Shown piece by piece: positions 10,501-18,179 of a stretch of 64,000 nucleotides of DNA. Where the stretch lies: positions 744,001 to 808,000 of the forward strand of contig NC_060203.1 of assembly GCF_020623625.1 (NCBI RefSeq). Direction: 5' to 3'. The translations under genes were made by a program, and so were the position numbers. The notes under the pieces were generated by a model. The model saw only the letters and a list, made by a program, of their open reading frames with translations. It made no database searches and had not been told where the DNA came from. Position 1 is the first letter of the stretch. Each line of letters starts with the position of its first letter. Origin of the DNA: Saccharomycodes ludwigii. Taxonomy: Eukaryota; Ascomycota; Saccharomycetes; Saccharomycodales; Saccharomycodaceae.

Positions 10501-10669
10501 CGATGATGACACCGACAAATTATCGACATCTTTTAGTTTACCTAATATAAATAGCATACTCGGAGAATTAAGCGATTCAGTCAGTGATATATTTCAAGAT
10601 GCATGGAACCATACCCAGAAAACATGGGATGAATTAGTTGAAGAAGCAGAAGGATTAATTGGTGAGTGA
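7502..10669 (+). CDS. NPP1: Nucleotide pyrophosphatase/phosphodiesterase family protein (NPP1/NPP2-like), type II membrane, zinc site altered
   Basis: 1055 aa; S. cerevisiae Npp1 is 742. Residues 1-177 are an acidic cytosolic part, 178-203 a membrane anchor preceded by RNRRKKK, then a lumenal NPP domain (about 265-860). The nucleophile Thr is kept (T352 in SLTYPNQW), as are WPGA (451-454) and SDHG (D583, H584). Three metal ligands differ from the family: the DG Asp is S277 (SISGMNP), the Asp of DxxGH is E525 (ENLLH) and the His of HGYDN is S798 (CSGYD). An Asp run (648-658) and a Glu/Gly tail (about 945-1005, a 9-bp repeat) are additions. Known role: hydrolysis of extracellular nucleotide phosphates. 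The changes suggest weak or no catalysis (inference). Synteny: YCR026C/YEL016C. Confidence 0.88.
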   Translation: MSNASNNIDRAIGDDLTLDIQQDFNNNTGIIDDDIDDDLALENDDFMNSNNANHSVTNEHVPQVNHPILSKINNLFSNINSIAFNSSREGGSHGNILDNRRKNVRKSTKRLFDRIHNTDSTHDHDAEGGIELYNLNGDKNDNSFDMDFGGDDEEDPDSFADEAHFRNVLYRNRRKKKLLKIGLYLGTTILLSTIFLLLILSITKNPNGLYTHKSNNLNDEPTSTDDSKEGDGKGGVNDDENDDDIAFFNKYNKLDPHKLYSNGTLEMYPLTIFLSISGMNPIYINKWDTPILHGLYTGRNINDILTDYYFSEDEQIDDSGNTERSFVEKRDDNINWCGVSTPYMIPSFPSLTYPNQWTLLTGLYPNEHGIVNDEFYYNPKILLPAHSSNLNKNKNKKSGKKWVNFNGYDTKNENNYYPELWKGESVWNTVQKLYYDVNNGYGFKVAVDSGWPGATVVHNFSINNFIVDIDQNAKKTLNSNVTEPYYLDTSKDTDEKLNNIFKYIDGNHDPLQRPGLILSYVSDLENLLHQIGVPTFKEREQNTKIYDAFVNKLGEIDYFVGEIIENIMLRNLSHIVNLVIVSDHGMSSIPKIVHKVVNTGEDITGITTDNESRVLYWNDLFRTKEDKKYLKLIENVSGYPHLAIRVVDDDDDDDDDDDDADAGADSEDTKNNIEDSDNRPEEHHATKNEKKQANLYKVYSFLKKKFESDTTDPFLSSHFHVYQRENIHEFELSKYLGNGADSDASSSTTNNNNDDRIARLWIIADPGYYISSDKNIGNKYWNDKNKITKNLKSNEFGCSGYDYHSIDMRSLFVGYGPYFEKYNHHRDVTGADVRSNIRYLKPFKNVEIYELLCHMIGVSKPSPNNATFKYPLRNYINKNNIWINNDNITSSVYDVDEFEYILDIFPDSSYLELWYDYHNDLGEDDNTEEEMAEQQQEGEGDWEEGWESDQEEEGWEGGEEEGEEGEEGEEGEEGEEGEEEGKQEDQEENNSVEEPQQDSDDDDTDKLSTSFSLPNINSILGELSDSVSDIFQDAWNHTQKTWDELVEEAEGLIGE
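10376..10440 (+). repeat. 9-bp coding minisatellite (GAAGAGGGA) in the NPP-like gene
   Basis: About five to six copies of GAAGAGGGA encode repeated EEG triplets in the acidic tail. Frame is kept, so length changes would not break the gene. Confidence 0.9.
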
Positions 10670-11064
10670 GTGAATATTTATATAATTTTAAAGTTGCTGT
10701 GTATTAATAATAAGTAAAGACAGTCATTATTACAATATATTTTTTGTTTAGTTTTAATTTTTTTTTTATGCAGAAGGTTGTAATATATTTTTAAGGGTGA
10801 GATAAATTTTTTTTTTTAAAAAAAAAATAAAAAAATAAAATAACACCAAAACACAATTTTTTTTAATTTTTTTTTAATTTTTTTTTTTAAATTTTTTTTT
10901 ATTGTTTACTATTTGCAAGATAATTTATAATCTCTTTTAGCTATCTTTTTAAGTTTATCACTCCGATCTTAAGATTTATTGATAAAAGTAAATAAATATA
11001 TACACCTTAAAAGAAAGAAAGAAAGAAAAAAAAAAAATTAGAAAGATCAAACTTAAAATACAAA
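10670..11064. other. Intergenic region between NPP-like and GTT3-like genes
   Basis: Very AT-rich, runs of T and A near 10755-10910. It should hold the NPP 3' end and the promoter of the next gene on the same strand. No gene seen. Confidence 0.6.
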
Positions 11065-12600
11065 ATGCCCCATAAACTAAGTGTTATCAAAGCTAAAGAG
11101 TTAAGTGAGTTAACACATGATTTCTTCAATTCATGGAAGAAAAAAGAAATCAAAGTAGTAATGGAAAGAGTTGGATTGACTGTAACAAGCAAAATGACAA
11201 AATTTACAATGATTGAAGAGTTGGAGGGATTTTTTAATAAAAATGTAATAATCTCCTCATTTGATATGGAAAATTACTTGTCTAAGCATGGGGTTGAAAA
11301 CCATAGAAATAAAAAAACTTTGAATAAGAGGAACCATCGGGAAGCATACGACAATGCAATTAAAAGCGAGGAGGAAGATGATGCTATTATTTTCAATTTA
11401 TATGAGTATTTTCAGTTGAAACAAAGATTGATTTATGGCGAGGATAAAATAGGTATGAATGATATAATTAAGGTAGATGAAGAAGAAGAACAAAAAGAAG
11501 AAGAACAAGAAGAGGAGGAGGAAGAACAAGAAGAGGAGGAGGAAGAACAAGAAGAGGAGGAGGAAGAACAAGAAGAGGAGGAGGAAGAACAAGAAGAGGA
11601 GGAGGAAGAACAAGAAGAGGAGGAGGAAGAACTAGTGGAGGAAGATCAAGTTAAGGAAGAACAAGTAGAGGAAGAACTAGTAGAGGAAGAACTAGTAGAG
11701 GAAGAACTAGTAGAGGAAGAAAAAGTAGAGGAAGAACAAGTGAAGGAAGAACAAGTAGAGGAAGAACTAGTAGAGGAAGAAAAAGTAGAGGAAGAACAAG
11801 TGAAGGAAGAACAAGTAGAGGAAGAACAAAAACAAGATGGAAAACAAGAGGGATTTGTGGAAGAATTCAAAGAAAACGAACTTATTTCAAGTCAAAATCA
11901 AACGGACAACAGTAATGAAGAGGCTTGCGATTTACTGATCACATCATATGAGGATTATCAAGATTTAAAACAAAATCAAGAAAAAAGCCTCATACCAAAT
12001 AAGAAAAAGAATTACATTGTGAAATTCTTTAATAACTTAAATTTCTGTAACACTAGTCAAGGAGAGTCAAAAGCAAATGATGATAATGTGGTTGATTTTG
12101 AGTTTAAATTTGAAGAATGGTGGAATGATATTCAATCGAAAGTAAAAGATAGTAATAATAGCATAAGAGATTACCTATCTACATTAAGTACGGTTGAATT
12201 AATATTCACAATTATAGAATATGTTGTTTTAATTTCAAAATTACCCAAGCTTGACAATGGTGACAATAATAATACTTCAAACAAGGAGATTATTTTGTTT
12301 GATTTGGCGAATTATACTGTAATCAGTGTACTGCTACCTATGCTAATCAGTTATTACGTTAATTTTATACGTTTTGACATTGAACTATTGAATTCAAGAG
12401 ACCCATTGATCTACCATATTAGCAAAATACTAATTTTTTTGGTTTTGAATAAATATAGTAAACACATTGTTTGGAATTGTAATTCTTGTAGGTTCAATAT
12501 TTTCAAATATGGAGATATGAGTATTTTTGATGAAGATGTTTTACAAGTTAGTGTTGTTGGTAGTTTGAGTTGTTGTTTATTATGTTTATATTTGTTTTAG
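11065..12600 (+). CDS. GTT3: Integral membrane protein with acidic repeat region, probable GTT3 orthologue
   Basis: 511 aa. Residues 1-70 are helical and charged, with a SAP/HeH-like look (KMTKFTMIEELEGFF). Residues about 138-255 are Glu-rich repeats. The last 150 residues hold three or four hydrophobic segments: 375-395 (LIFTIIEYVVLIS), 411-435 (LANYTVISVLLPMLISYYV), 446-463 and 490-511 (SVVGSLSCCLLCLYLF). I identify it mainly by position: GTT3 (YEL017W) lies between NPP2 and PMP2 in S. cerevisiae, and Gtt3 is a membrane protein of unknown function, 337 aa, suggested to touch glutathione metabolism. Orientation relative to its neighbours differs from S. cerevisiae. The extra length is the repeat region. 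Alternative: an unrelated membrane protein. Confidence 0.6.
   Translation: MPHKLSVIKAKELSELTHDFFNSWKKKEIKVVMERVGLTVTSKMTKFTMIEELEGFFNKNVIISSFDMENYLSKHGVENHRNKKTLNKRNHREAYDNAIKSEEEDDAIIFNLYEYFQLKQRLIYGEDKIGMNDIIKVDEEEEQKEEEQEEEEEEQEEEEEEQEEEEEEQEEEEEEQEEEEEEQEEEEEELVEEDQVKEEQVEEELVEEELVEEELVEEEKVEEEQVKEEQVEEELVEEEKVEEEQVKEEQVEEEQKQDGKQEGFVEEFKENELISSQNQTDNSNEEACDLLITSYEDYQDLKQNQEKSLIPNKKKNYIVKFFNNLNFCNTSQGESKANDDNVVDFEFKFEEWWNDIQSKVKDSNNSIRDYLSTLSTVELIFTIIEYVVLISKLPKLDNGDNNNTSNKEIILFDLANYTVISVLLPMLISYYVNFIRFDIELLNSRDPLIYHISKILIFLVLNKYSKHIVWNCNSCRFNIFKYGDMSIFDEDVLQVSVVGSLSCCLLCLYLF
11500..11830 (+). repeat. Two adjacent coding minisatellites (21-bp and 15-bp units) in the GTT3-like gene
   Basis: About 11500-11630 carries six units of 21 bp ending GAGGAGGAGGAAGAACAA, giving EEEEEEQ repeats. 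From 11635 to 11830 follow about a dozen 15-bp units (GTAGAGGAAGAACTA and variants) giving VEEEL, VEEEK and VKEEQ pentads. Both are in frame. Confidence 0.9.
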
Positions 12601-12715
12601 TTGTTACTTGTATCAGTATGAATTATATTTTTGTATATGTATTTCTATTAACATTGTTATTATTATTGAAATAAAAAAGCCCTAATATGGAAAGAACAAG
12701 GCAAGAGTGTTTGCC

Positions 12716-12722
12716 CGGGTAA
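12716..12722 (-). promoter_or_regulatory. Reb1-type site TTACCCG
   Basis: CGGGTAA on the plus strand, consensus for the general regulatory factor Reb1. An E-box lies 8 bp away. About 780 bp upstream of the PMP1-like ATG and 116 bp after the GTT3-like stop, so it could also act in termination. Confidence 0.5.
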
Positions 12723-12729
12723 AAGTTGG

Positions 12730-12737
12730 GCACGTGC
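12730..12737. promoter_or_regulatory. CACGTG E-box (GCACGTGC)
   Basis: Palindromic core bound by Cbf1 or Pho4 in yeasts. Sits beside a Reb1-type site; the same pair occurs near 60.1 kb. Confidence 0.5.
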
Positions 12738-13504
12738 AGAAGACAAGATTAAAAACAACTGAAGCGGAGAGTTTTTTCTTTAAAAAGAAACAGAGCGCGG
12801 TATACGAGGATATCCACTGCGTATAATTTTTTGATTTTATTTTTGAGAAATAGAGGTTGTTTTCGCCCTTTGTATTTTGTTATCAAAAACATTGCAAATT
12901 AAAAATGCGCGTTGTTTGTTTGTTTGTTTGTTTGTTTGTTTGTTTTCGTTCTTTTTTATTCCGAGTTATTTTTGTTTTTATTAAGCATATTAAAAATAAA
13001 AAATAAAAAATAAAAAATAAAAAATAAATTCCCTCACTCCACGACAACAGAAAACAGCGTGGCAGAAAACCCATCTCCCGTGCTAACCGTCCATCCATCG
13101 CCCCTATTTTGTTTGTTTCCCTTGCAAATAGCCCGCACAAGCTTTTACTTATAAAGTGGTGGTAAATAACAAACTAAAAATAATATCACGAAAAGTTTGC
13201 TTGTTTTATTTTTATCTTTTTATTTGAATGCATTTTATAAATTTAAATTCTTTTTCATCATATATATAAAAATACCATCTTTTCACTTATTTATTTTTTT
13301 TTTCTCTCTTTTTTTTTTTTTCTTTCTTTTTCCTCCCAGTTCATTTTTACCTTTCCAATTTCTACCTCTTCTGTCTCAAGGCTTAAATCTTTCCTTTCTG
13401 TTTCTTAATTAGTCAGATCTTCTTTATCATTAATCACTCTGTCTGTAGATCATCAGAAAAAGAAAAAAAAATAAAAAACCAAAACATACATAAATCACAT
13501 AGAA

Positions 13505-13630
13505 ATGCAATTGTTACCAGGTGGTGTTATTTTAGTTTTCGTTTTAGTCGGGTTGGCTGGTATTACCATCGTTTTGACCATTGCTTACAACAAATATAAG
13601 GCTAGAAAAGCTGCTTTAGACAGATTTTAA
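13505..13630 (+). CDS. PMP1: PMP1/PMP2-like proteolipid, regulator of the plasma-membrane H+-ATPase (41 aa)
   Basis: The 41-residue product has LPGGVILVFVLVGLAG at 4-19, one membrane helix, then a basic tail ending ALDRF. This matches S. cerevisiae Pmp1 (40 aa) and Pmp2 (43 aa) along the whole length: LPGGVILVF, the helix, YxKxxAR and the final RF. Those proteolipids sit in the plasma membrane and raise Pma1 activity. Position confirms it: PMP1 is YCR024C-A beside SLM5 and NPP1; PMP2 is YEL017C-A beside GTT3 and EAF5. All four neighbours are present here. The C-rich, A-rich leader and the codon use (GGT, GTT, TTG, GCT) suit high expression. Confidence 0.95.
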   Translation: MQLLPGGVILVFVLVGLAGITIVLTIAYNKYKARKAALDRF

Positions 13631-14509
13631 AAAAAAAATAATAATATCTAAATGACTACGCTGCTATTTGTTTATTTATCCAGGGGCTAATATTTGAGAA
13701 GTTGAAACGAAAGATTAATTAAAAAAATATTTTGGGATAATTTTTTTTTTTTTTAATTTTTTGTTTTGCTTTTCGAATTTTAGTTTTTGCTTTGATTTTA
13801 ATTTTAATTTTTGTTTTTTTGTTTTTATTTTTTGTCTTAACTTTAATCAATTAATTTTCAATTGTTTTTTTCCTAATATTTTCCTATTTGGATTTTTTTT
13901 TGTTTAATCGTTTAATACCAATCGTTAATAATAATAATAATAATAATAATTTAAGAAAACAGACATCAAATAGAAATATTTCTTTTTTTATGTTTGGAGG
14001 TATTTGTTTTGCTGTTATCTCTACCATGGGGGGTTATTTTGAAAAACAGGACTAATGCTATGCGTTTTGGCATGTTTTGTCATGTTTTTAATTTGCTATT
14101 GTGTGTGAAGCGAATTAAAACAAAATCATGTAAGATGTGTCCATTTTCGTACTGGCTATTTTTTTCACCTGCCTCCTGTACATTTTTTGGTAATAGTGCA
14201 ATTGATACTTTTTTTAATTTTAATTTTAATTTTTAATAAAAAAAAGAAAGAAAGAAAAGAGAAAACGAAGCTGTGTGTGCTATTTTTTTTATTTCTGAAT
14301 TTTAATATTTTTTTTCTAATTTTTTTAATTAATATATAATATAATGTATATATTTTTGTGTGTGTTAATGTGCTAATTCTTTTTTTCTGCTTTTTTAAAA
14401 TTTTCTTTTTTTTTCTACAATGGAGGTCCATTTAGGATTAGCTTAAATCTAGTTGCTATTCTTGTATGTATGGGTTTGGAATCATTGACTGGAGGGGGAG
14501 GGTTAGATT
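13631..14509. other. Intergenic region between convergent PMP1-like and EAF5-like genes
   Basis: T-rich sequence with (TTTTAA) repeats near 13795-13815 and 14210-14236 and (ATA) repeats at 13929-13950. Open frames here lack an ATG or look noncoding. Probably 3' untranslated sequence. Confidence 0.6.
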
Positions 14510-14818
14510 TTATTCTTTGCTTTCCAGGTAATTGTCGATGTCATCCAACAATTGAAGAGTGTTTTCACCACTAGCTGCCCGCTTTAGCAAATCAGAAGTA
14601 TATTCCAATTGTAACTCGATTAGGTCTTGGTATATTGTATTATTAGTGGGTGTATCTGCAGTAATATTGATACCAGCTGTTGCATTAATATGCTTACATA
14701 TTTCTTTTAGTATTTTTAATTTGGTAGGTTTTATAATATCATTGTTTAATTCTAATATCTGTTTTTCTATGTCAGTTATTCTCACACTTGTGGGTGTGTG
14801 TGATGTAGCAATAGTCAT
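14510..14818 (-). CDS. EAF5: Small protein, 102 aa, at the EAF5 position
   Basis: ATG to TAA, 102 codons, mostly helical by look. It lies between the PMP1-like gene and MMS21 and is transcribed against both, exactly as EAF5 (YEL018W) is in S. cerevisiae. The last 40 residues (IELQLEYTSDLLKRAASG, then LLDDIDNYLE) resemble, from memory, the C-terminal end of Eaf5 (ELQL, a Gly after a basic pair, ELDD, terminal LE). Eaf5 is a 279-aa subunit of the NuA4 histone acetyltransferase, so this would be a greatly shortened version. Positional evidence is good, sequence evidence weak. Otherwise an unknown small protein. Confidence 0.45.
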   Translation of the reverse strand: MTIATSHTPTSVRITDIEKQILELNNDIIKPTKLKILKEICKHINATAGINITADTPTNNTIYQDLIELQLEYTSDLLKRAASGENTLQLLDDIDNYLESKE

Positions 14819-14903
14819 TTCTATGAAAGGAGTTTGAGAGAGTGTGATTATAAAAGGTAACTAGTTAGAACGGTCGTCCAATTGTAAACGTTGTTTAGTT
14901 AGG

Positions 14904-14971
14904 AAGATTGTCTGGTTAGAAAGATTGTCTGGTTAGAAAGATTGTCTGGTTAGAAAGATTGCCTAATTATA
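14904..14971 (+). repeat. 17-bp tandem repeat in the EAF5/MMS21 promoter
   Basis: Three exact units of AAGATTGTCTGGTTAGA start at 14904, 14921 and 14938; a fourth, degenerate one fills 14955-14971, and weaker copies precede 14904. Confidence 0.95.
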
Positions 14972-15006
14972 AAAGTTCTCTGGTCATAAAAACTCATTAT
15001 GTTTAT

Positions 15007-15013
15007 TTACCCG
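15007..15013 (+). promoter_or_regulatory. Reb1-type site TTACCCG upstream of MMS21
   Basis: TTACCCGG lies 114 bp before the MMS21 ATG, a typical distance for a Reb1 nucleosome-free-region site. Confidence 0.55.
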
Positions 15014-15126
15014 GAATATTTTTATAAACAAACATCCCTTCCCATTGCAATAAAAAAAAAAAATAGCCAAGTTAATAGTTTAATCCAACATTAAAAGATT
15101 CTCTCGTCAATGATAAACCACCAACA

Positions 15127-16005
15127 ATGACCTTCAACATAGATAAAGAGCTTATAACGTTGCCTATCCATCAAAATACTATCAAAGAATATAATGAACA
15201 GTTAAGGTATCCACCTTCTATGTTTAATAACAATTACAACATCGATTTTAAAACTCAAACTAAACAGCTTTTGGAGACATATATAGATTGTTACATTGCT
15301 GGGATTGTCGATTTAGCTAATTCTACATCCAAAATAAATAAACTGGGAGGAAATTATATAAAATATCTACATATTCAATACGCTAATAATACAGTCCTAA
15401 AGAATAAGCTAGAACAGTTTAAAACAGATTACAAAAACATATCAAAAGATATAAGTACTGATAATCTTACTCTAGATTATATAGTTAATGATGAAAACTA
15501 CTACTTTAGCCAACTTTTAAATAATATTGTGAGCACAGAAGGCAGTTCCACTTCAACCGACACTGATTTCAATAATTATTGTAAAAATTTAAATGATCCA
15601 TTATTAAAGGTGTTTAAATGTCTACCATTACTACTAAAAGACCCAATGTGTGTTTTACCAGATGACGAGGAAAACAATATCAACAACAATGATGACGATG
15701 ATGTGAAGGTTGCTGGCGGTACTATTGAATTAACTTGTCCAATCACTTGTAGACCTTATGCTTATCCAATGATTAGCAGAAAGTGCAATCATGTCTTTGA
15801 TAAAGATGGTTTAACCAATTACTTCCAAAGTAATGAGGATGGAAATCAAATCAAATGTCCTCAAGGAGCATGCAAAGCTTATTTAACCATGAGTGATTTT
15901 ATTAAGGATGATATTATGGATCTAAGATGCAAAATCTATAAGAATATCTCGAAGAAGAACAAACTCAATAAGAACAATGACAATATAAACGATGTTATTT
16001 TGTAG
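15127..16005 (+). CDS. MMS21: SUMO E3 ligase subunit of the Smc5/6 complex (MMS21/NSE2)
   Basis: 292 aa (S. cerevisiae 267). The N-terminal two thirds are helical and would dock on Smc5. The C-terminal SP-RING reads ELTCPITC at 201-208, then C220-x-H222 in KCNHVFD, then C244 and C249 in CPQGAC, which are the zinc ligands of this family; the usual final HI/DI segment MSDFIKDDIMDLR follows. The linker 179-193 is Asp/Asn-rich. Role: SUMO ligation in DNA repair and chromosome segregation, in the nucleus. It sits next to SLM5 and near PXP1; MMS21 (YEL019C) and PXP1 (YEL020C) are adjacent in S. cerevisiae. Confidence 0.92.
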   Translation: MTFNIDKELITLPIHQNTIKEYNEQLRYPPSMFNNNYNIDFKTQTKQLLETYIDCYIAGIVDLANSTSKINKLGGNYIKYLHIQYANNTVLKNKLEQFKTDYKNISKDISTDNLTLDYIVNDENYYFSQLLNNIVSTEGSSTSTDTDFNNYCKNLNDPLLKVFKCLPLLLKDPMCVLPDDEENNINNNDDDDVKVAGGTIELTCPITCRPYAYPMISRKCNHVFDKDGLTNYFQSNEDGNQIKCPQGACKAYLTMSDFIKDDIMDLRCKIYKNISKKNKLNKNNDNINDVIL

Positions 16006-16110
16006 AGAGTGTTATATATATTTATACTTGATAAACAACATAAATAACTTTTTTTCTTGAAAATTGTTATGTTACCAAAAATTATAGAACCAAAGAAAAT
16101 TTTTTTTTTC

Positions 16111-16114
<4 letters not shown>

Positions 16115-16155
<41 letters not shown>
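16115..16155 (+). repeat. T41 homopolymer upstream of SLM5
   Basis: 41 consecutive T, 62 bp before the SLM5 ATG and 110 bp after the MMS21 stop. Likely promoter poly(dT) tract that excludes nucleosomes. Confidence 0.9.
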
Positions 16156-16217
16156 CCTATATTTTAATTTTTTTTGCAAGATAAATAATACCAAAAGAGA
16201 GACCTAGACATACAAAG

Positions 16218-17723
16218 ATGCCAACGTTAACTACCATTAAAAACTTGTTTGTTCAAGCCAAAAATATATCAAAACCAACAATATTAAATAACACGCAGGT
16301 TAATGGGTGGGTTAAATCTGTTAGAAACTTGAAACATATAACTTTTGTAGATATTTCTGATGGTACAACTTCGTCCAATTTAAAAATAGTTATTCCTAAA
16401 CTACAAAACATCAGTCCATTGAAAATGGGTGAAAGTGTAAAAATTATAAATCCAGAATTAATACCTACTGCAAATAAAAGAGAACAACTATTTGAAGTCA
16501 AGATCCATAATGGTGGTAGCGATAGCAATGACAATAATCTCAGCCAATTGATTAAATTAGGCTCCATTGATCCAGCTACGTATCCATTACAAAAAAAACA
16601 ATTAGGTTTAAACTACTTGAGAAATACTGCACCTCAATACAAGTTTAAAACGGACTACCTAAGTAGTATGATGAGATTCAGATCTTTTATTGAACTCCAA
16701 ATATTCAAAACCATGGATGAGATGGGCTATATTAAAGTATCCCCTCCCATAATAACCGGCTCTGACTGCGAGGGTGCTGGTGAATTATTTGAACTGCTGC
16801 CAAGAGGTTACTTTAAAAAGACCAGCGCCCCTATCAGTCAAGGAACGCCGGCTCTCAGCAATTCGTACTTGACTGTCTCTACGCAATTACATTTAGAAGT
16901 TCTCGCCCAATCTTTAAGCAGTGTTTATACCTTGACACCGTGCTTTAGGGCCGAAAAATCAGATACTAATAGACATTTGAGTGAGTTTTGGATGATGGAG
17001 TTAGAAACTTGTTTTATTGAAGACATTCACGAGCTATGCGGTATCACCCAATCGATTTTGAAAGAAGTTATTAAAAATTGCATTCCCCACTATGAAGAAT
17101 TATTACCAAACATGAAGCCATTGGATATTGATGGAGGTAGTACAAAAATGGACAAAAAAAAAATTCTTGATTCATGGGAAAATTTAGTTAAGAATAAGTG
17201 GCCTATTGTAACATATACTGAAGTTATTAACATTTTGAATAGGAAAATTAAAGAGTCCAAAGTCCAATTTTTTAAATATAATAATGGCAAGGAGGTGCAA
17301 TGGGGCGATGATATACATAGCGAATATGAAAAATGGTTGGCCGGCGAGTATTTTGCATCTCCAGTATTCGTAATTGACTACCCCAAAAATATCAAAGCAT
17401 TTTACATGAAACAAAACACCCCTGATAATAAAACAGTTTCTTGTTTTGATTTATTGGTCCCTGAGATCGGAGAGATTGTTGGTGGCTCAATGAGAGAGGA
17501 TAGATATGATGTACTATTGAAGGAGATGGAGGCAAGGGGTATGTCGTCTAATAGTGATCCTAGTTTAAAATGGTACTTAGATTTAAGAATGAACGGCACT
17601 GTTCCTCATGGTGGTTTTGGTTTAGGTATAGAAAGATTTGTAACTTATTTATTTGGTGGTCACAATAACATTAAGGATGCTATTCCATTCTACAGAGTAG
17701 CCAACGGTCCAATTGATATTTAA
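16218..17723 (+). CDS. SLM5: Mitochondrial asparaginyl-tRNA synthetase (SLM5)
   Basis: 501 aa (S. cerevisiae Slm5 492). An OB-fold anticodon-binding domain (about 25-115, VNGWVKSVRNLKHITFVDISDG is its start) is followed by the class II core: motif 1 near 150-180 (SFIELQIF ... GYIKVSPPIITG), motif 2 near 240-263 (TPCFRAEKSDTNRHLSEFW) and motif 3 GGFGLGIERF at 465-474. The N-terminus is basic and poor in acid, compatible with mitochondrial import. Role: charging mitochondrial tRNA-Asn. SLM5 is YCR024C, adjacent to PMP1 in S. cerevisiae, and here lies in the same cluster. Confidence 0.93.
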   Translation: MPTLTTIKNLFVQAKNISKPTILNNTQVNGWVKSVRNLKHITFVDISDGTTSSNLKIVIPKLQNISPLKMGESVKIINPELIPTANKREQLFEVKIHNGGSDSNDNNLSQLIKLGSIDPATYPLQKKQLGLNYLRNTAPQYKFKTDYLSSMMRFRSFIELQIFKTMDEMGYIKVSPPIITGSDCEGAGELFELLPRGYFKKTSAPISQGTPALSNSYLTVSTQLHLEVLAQSLSSVYTLTPCFRAEKSDTNRHLSEFWMMELETCFIEDIHELCGITQSILKEVIKNCIPHYEELLPNMKPLDIDGGSTKMDKKKILDSWENLVKNKWPIVTYTEVINILNRKIKESKVQFFKYNNGKEVQWGDDIHSEYEKWLAGEYFASPVFVIDYPKNIKAFYMKQNTPDNKTVSCFDLLVPEIGEIVGGSMREDRYDVLLKEMEARGMSSNSDPSLKWYLDLRMNGTVPHGGFGLGIERFVTYLFGGHNNIKDAIPFYRVANGPIDI

Positions 17724-18179
17724 TTTAATTTAATTCATTTTTTTTTCTTTTTACAGAATTATTATTAGTAAGAGCCGATTAGATATGTGCTTTGAAGTGG
17801 AGTAGGGAAAAAATCAATTAAATGAGTCACAATTCATTTTCACACATTTTTTTTCCACCTTTTTTTAAATTTTAATTTTAGTTTTAGTTTTAATTTTAAT
17901 TTTAATTTTAATTTTAAGGAAAAGATGACGAGCCGGAAACAAGCTTTCCTCTTCCTTTCTCCTTCTCTCCCCCTCAAAAAGAAAAAAAAAAACAAAAAAA
18001 CAAAAAAAAAAAAACCACACATATATAATGTACATACAAATGGAAACTTTTATTTTTTTTTATTTTTTTTATTTATTTTGAATTTTGGCAAGCTTGTAAA
18101 TATAATCACTACACAATCAATCGATTTCTATACACTGTCATATATAACAGTAGGTAAGTAATAACAATAATAAATAATA
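17724..18179. other. Intergenic region upstream of PXP1
   Basis: Contains a Gcn4-type site (17823-17829), a (TTTTAA) run at about 17868-17918 and A-rich tracts. CATATATAATG near 18020 is a possible TATA region. Confidence 0.6.
17823..17829. promoter_or_regulatory. Gcn4-type site TGAGTCA
   Basis: The 7-bp AP-1/Gcn4 core, 351 bp upstream of the PXP1 ATG. One site only; functional use is an inference. Confidence 0.4.

Larger units (their letters stand above)
12601..13504. other. Intergenic region upstream of the PMP1-like gene
   Basis: About 0.9 kb. It holds a Reb1-type site and an E-box (listed separately), a (TTTG) run of seven units near 12912-12943, AAAAT repeats near 12993-13025 and a less AT-rich stretch at 13030-13140. 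TATAAAG near 13150 is a possible TATA box. It fits a strong promoter for the small plasma-membrane gene. Confidence 0.6.
14819..15126. other. Divergent promoter between EAF5-like and MMS21
   Basis: 308 bp holding a 17-bp tandem repeat (14904-14971) and a Reb1-type site (15007-15013). A TATA box is not obvious. Both genes probably share it. Confidence 0.7.

Noticed and set aside
10164-10529. Several frames opposite or beside the Glu/Gly tail of the NPP-like gene
   Set aside because: Low-complexity shadows of the GAAGAGGGA repeat.
11398-11870. Leu/Phe- and Ser-rich frames opposite the GTT3-like repeats
   Set aside because: Shadows of GAA/GAG codons; no start context or domain.
13994-14236. 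80-codon plus-strand frame after the PMP1-like gene
   Set aside because: Begins at TTG, not ATG, and reads like AT-rich noise.
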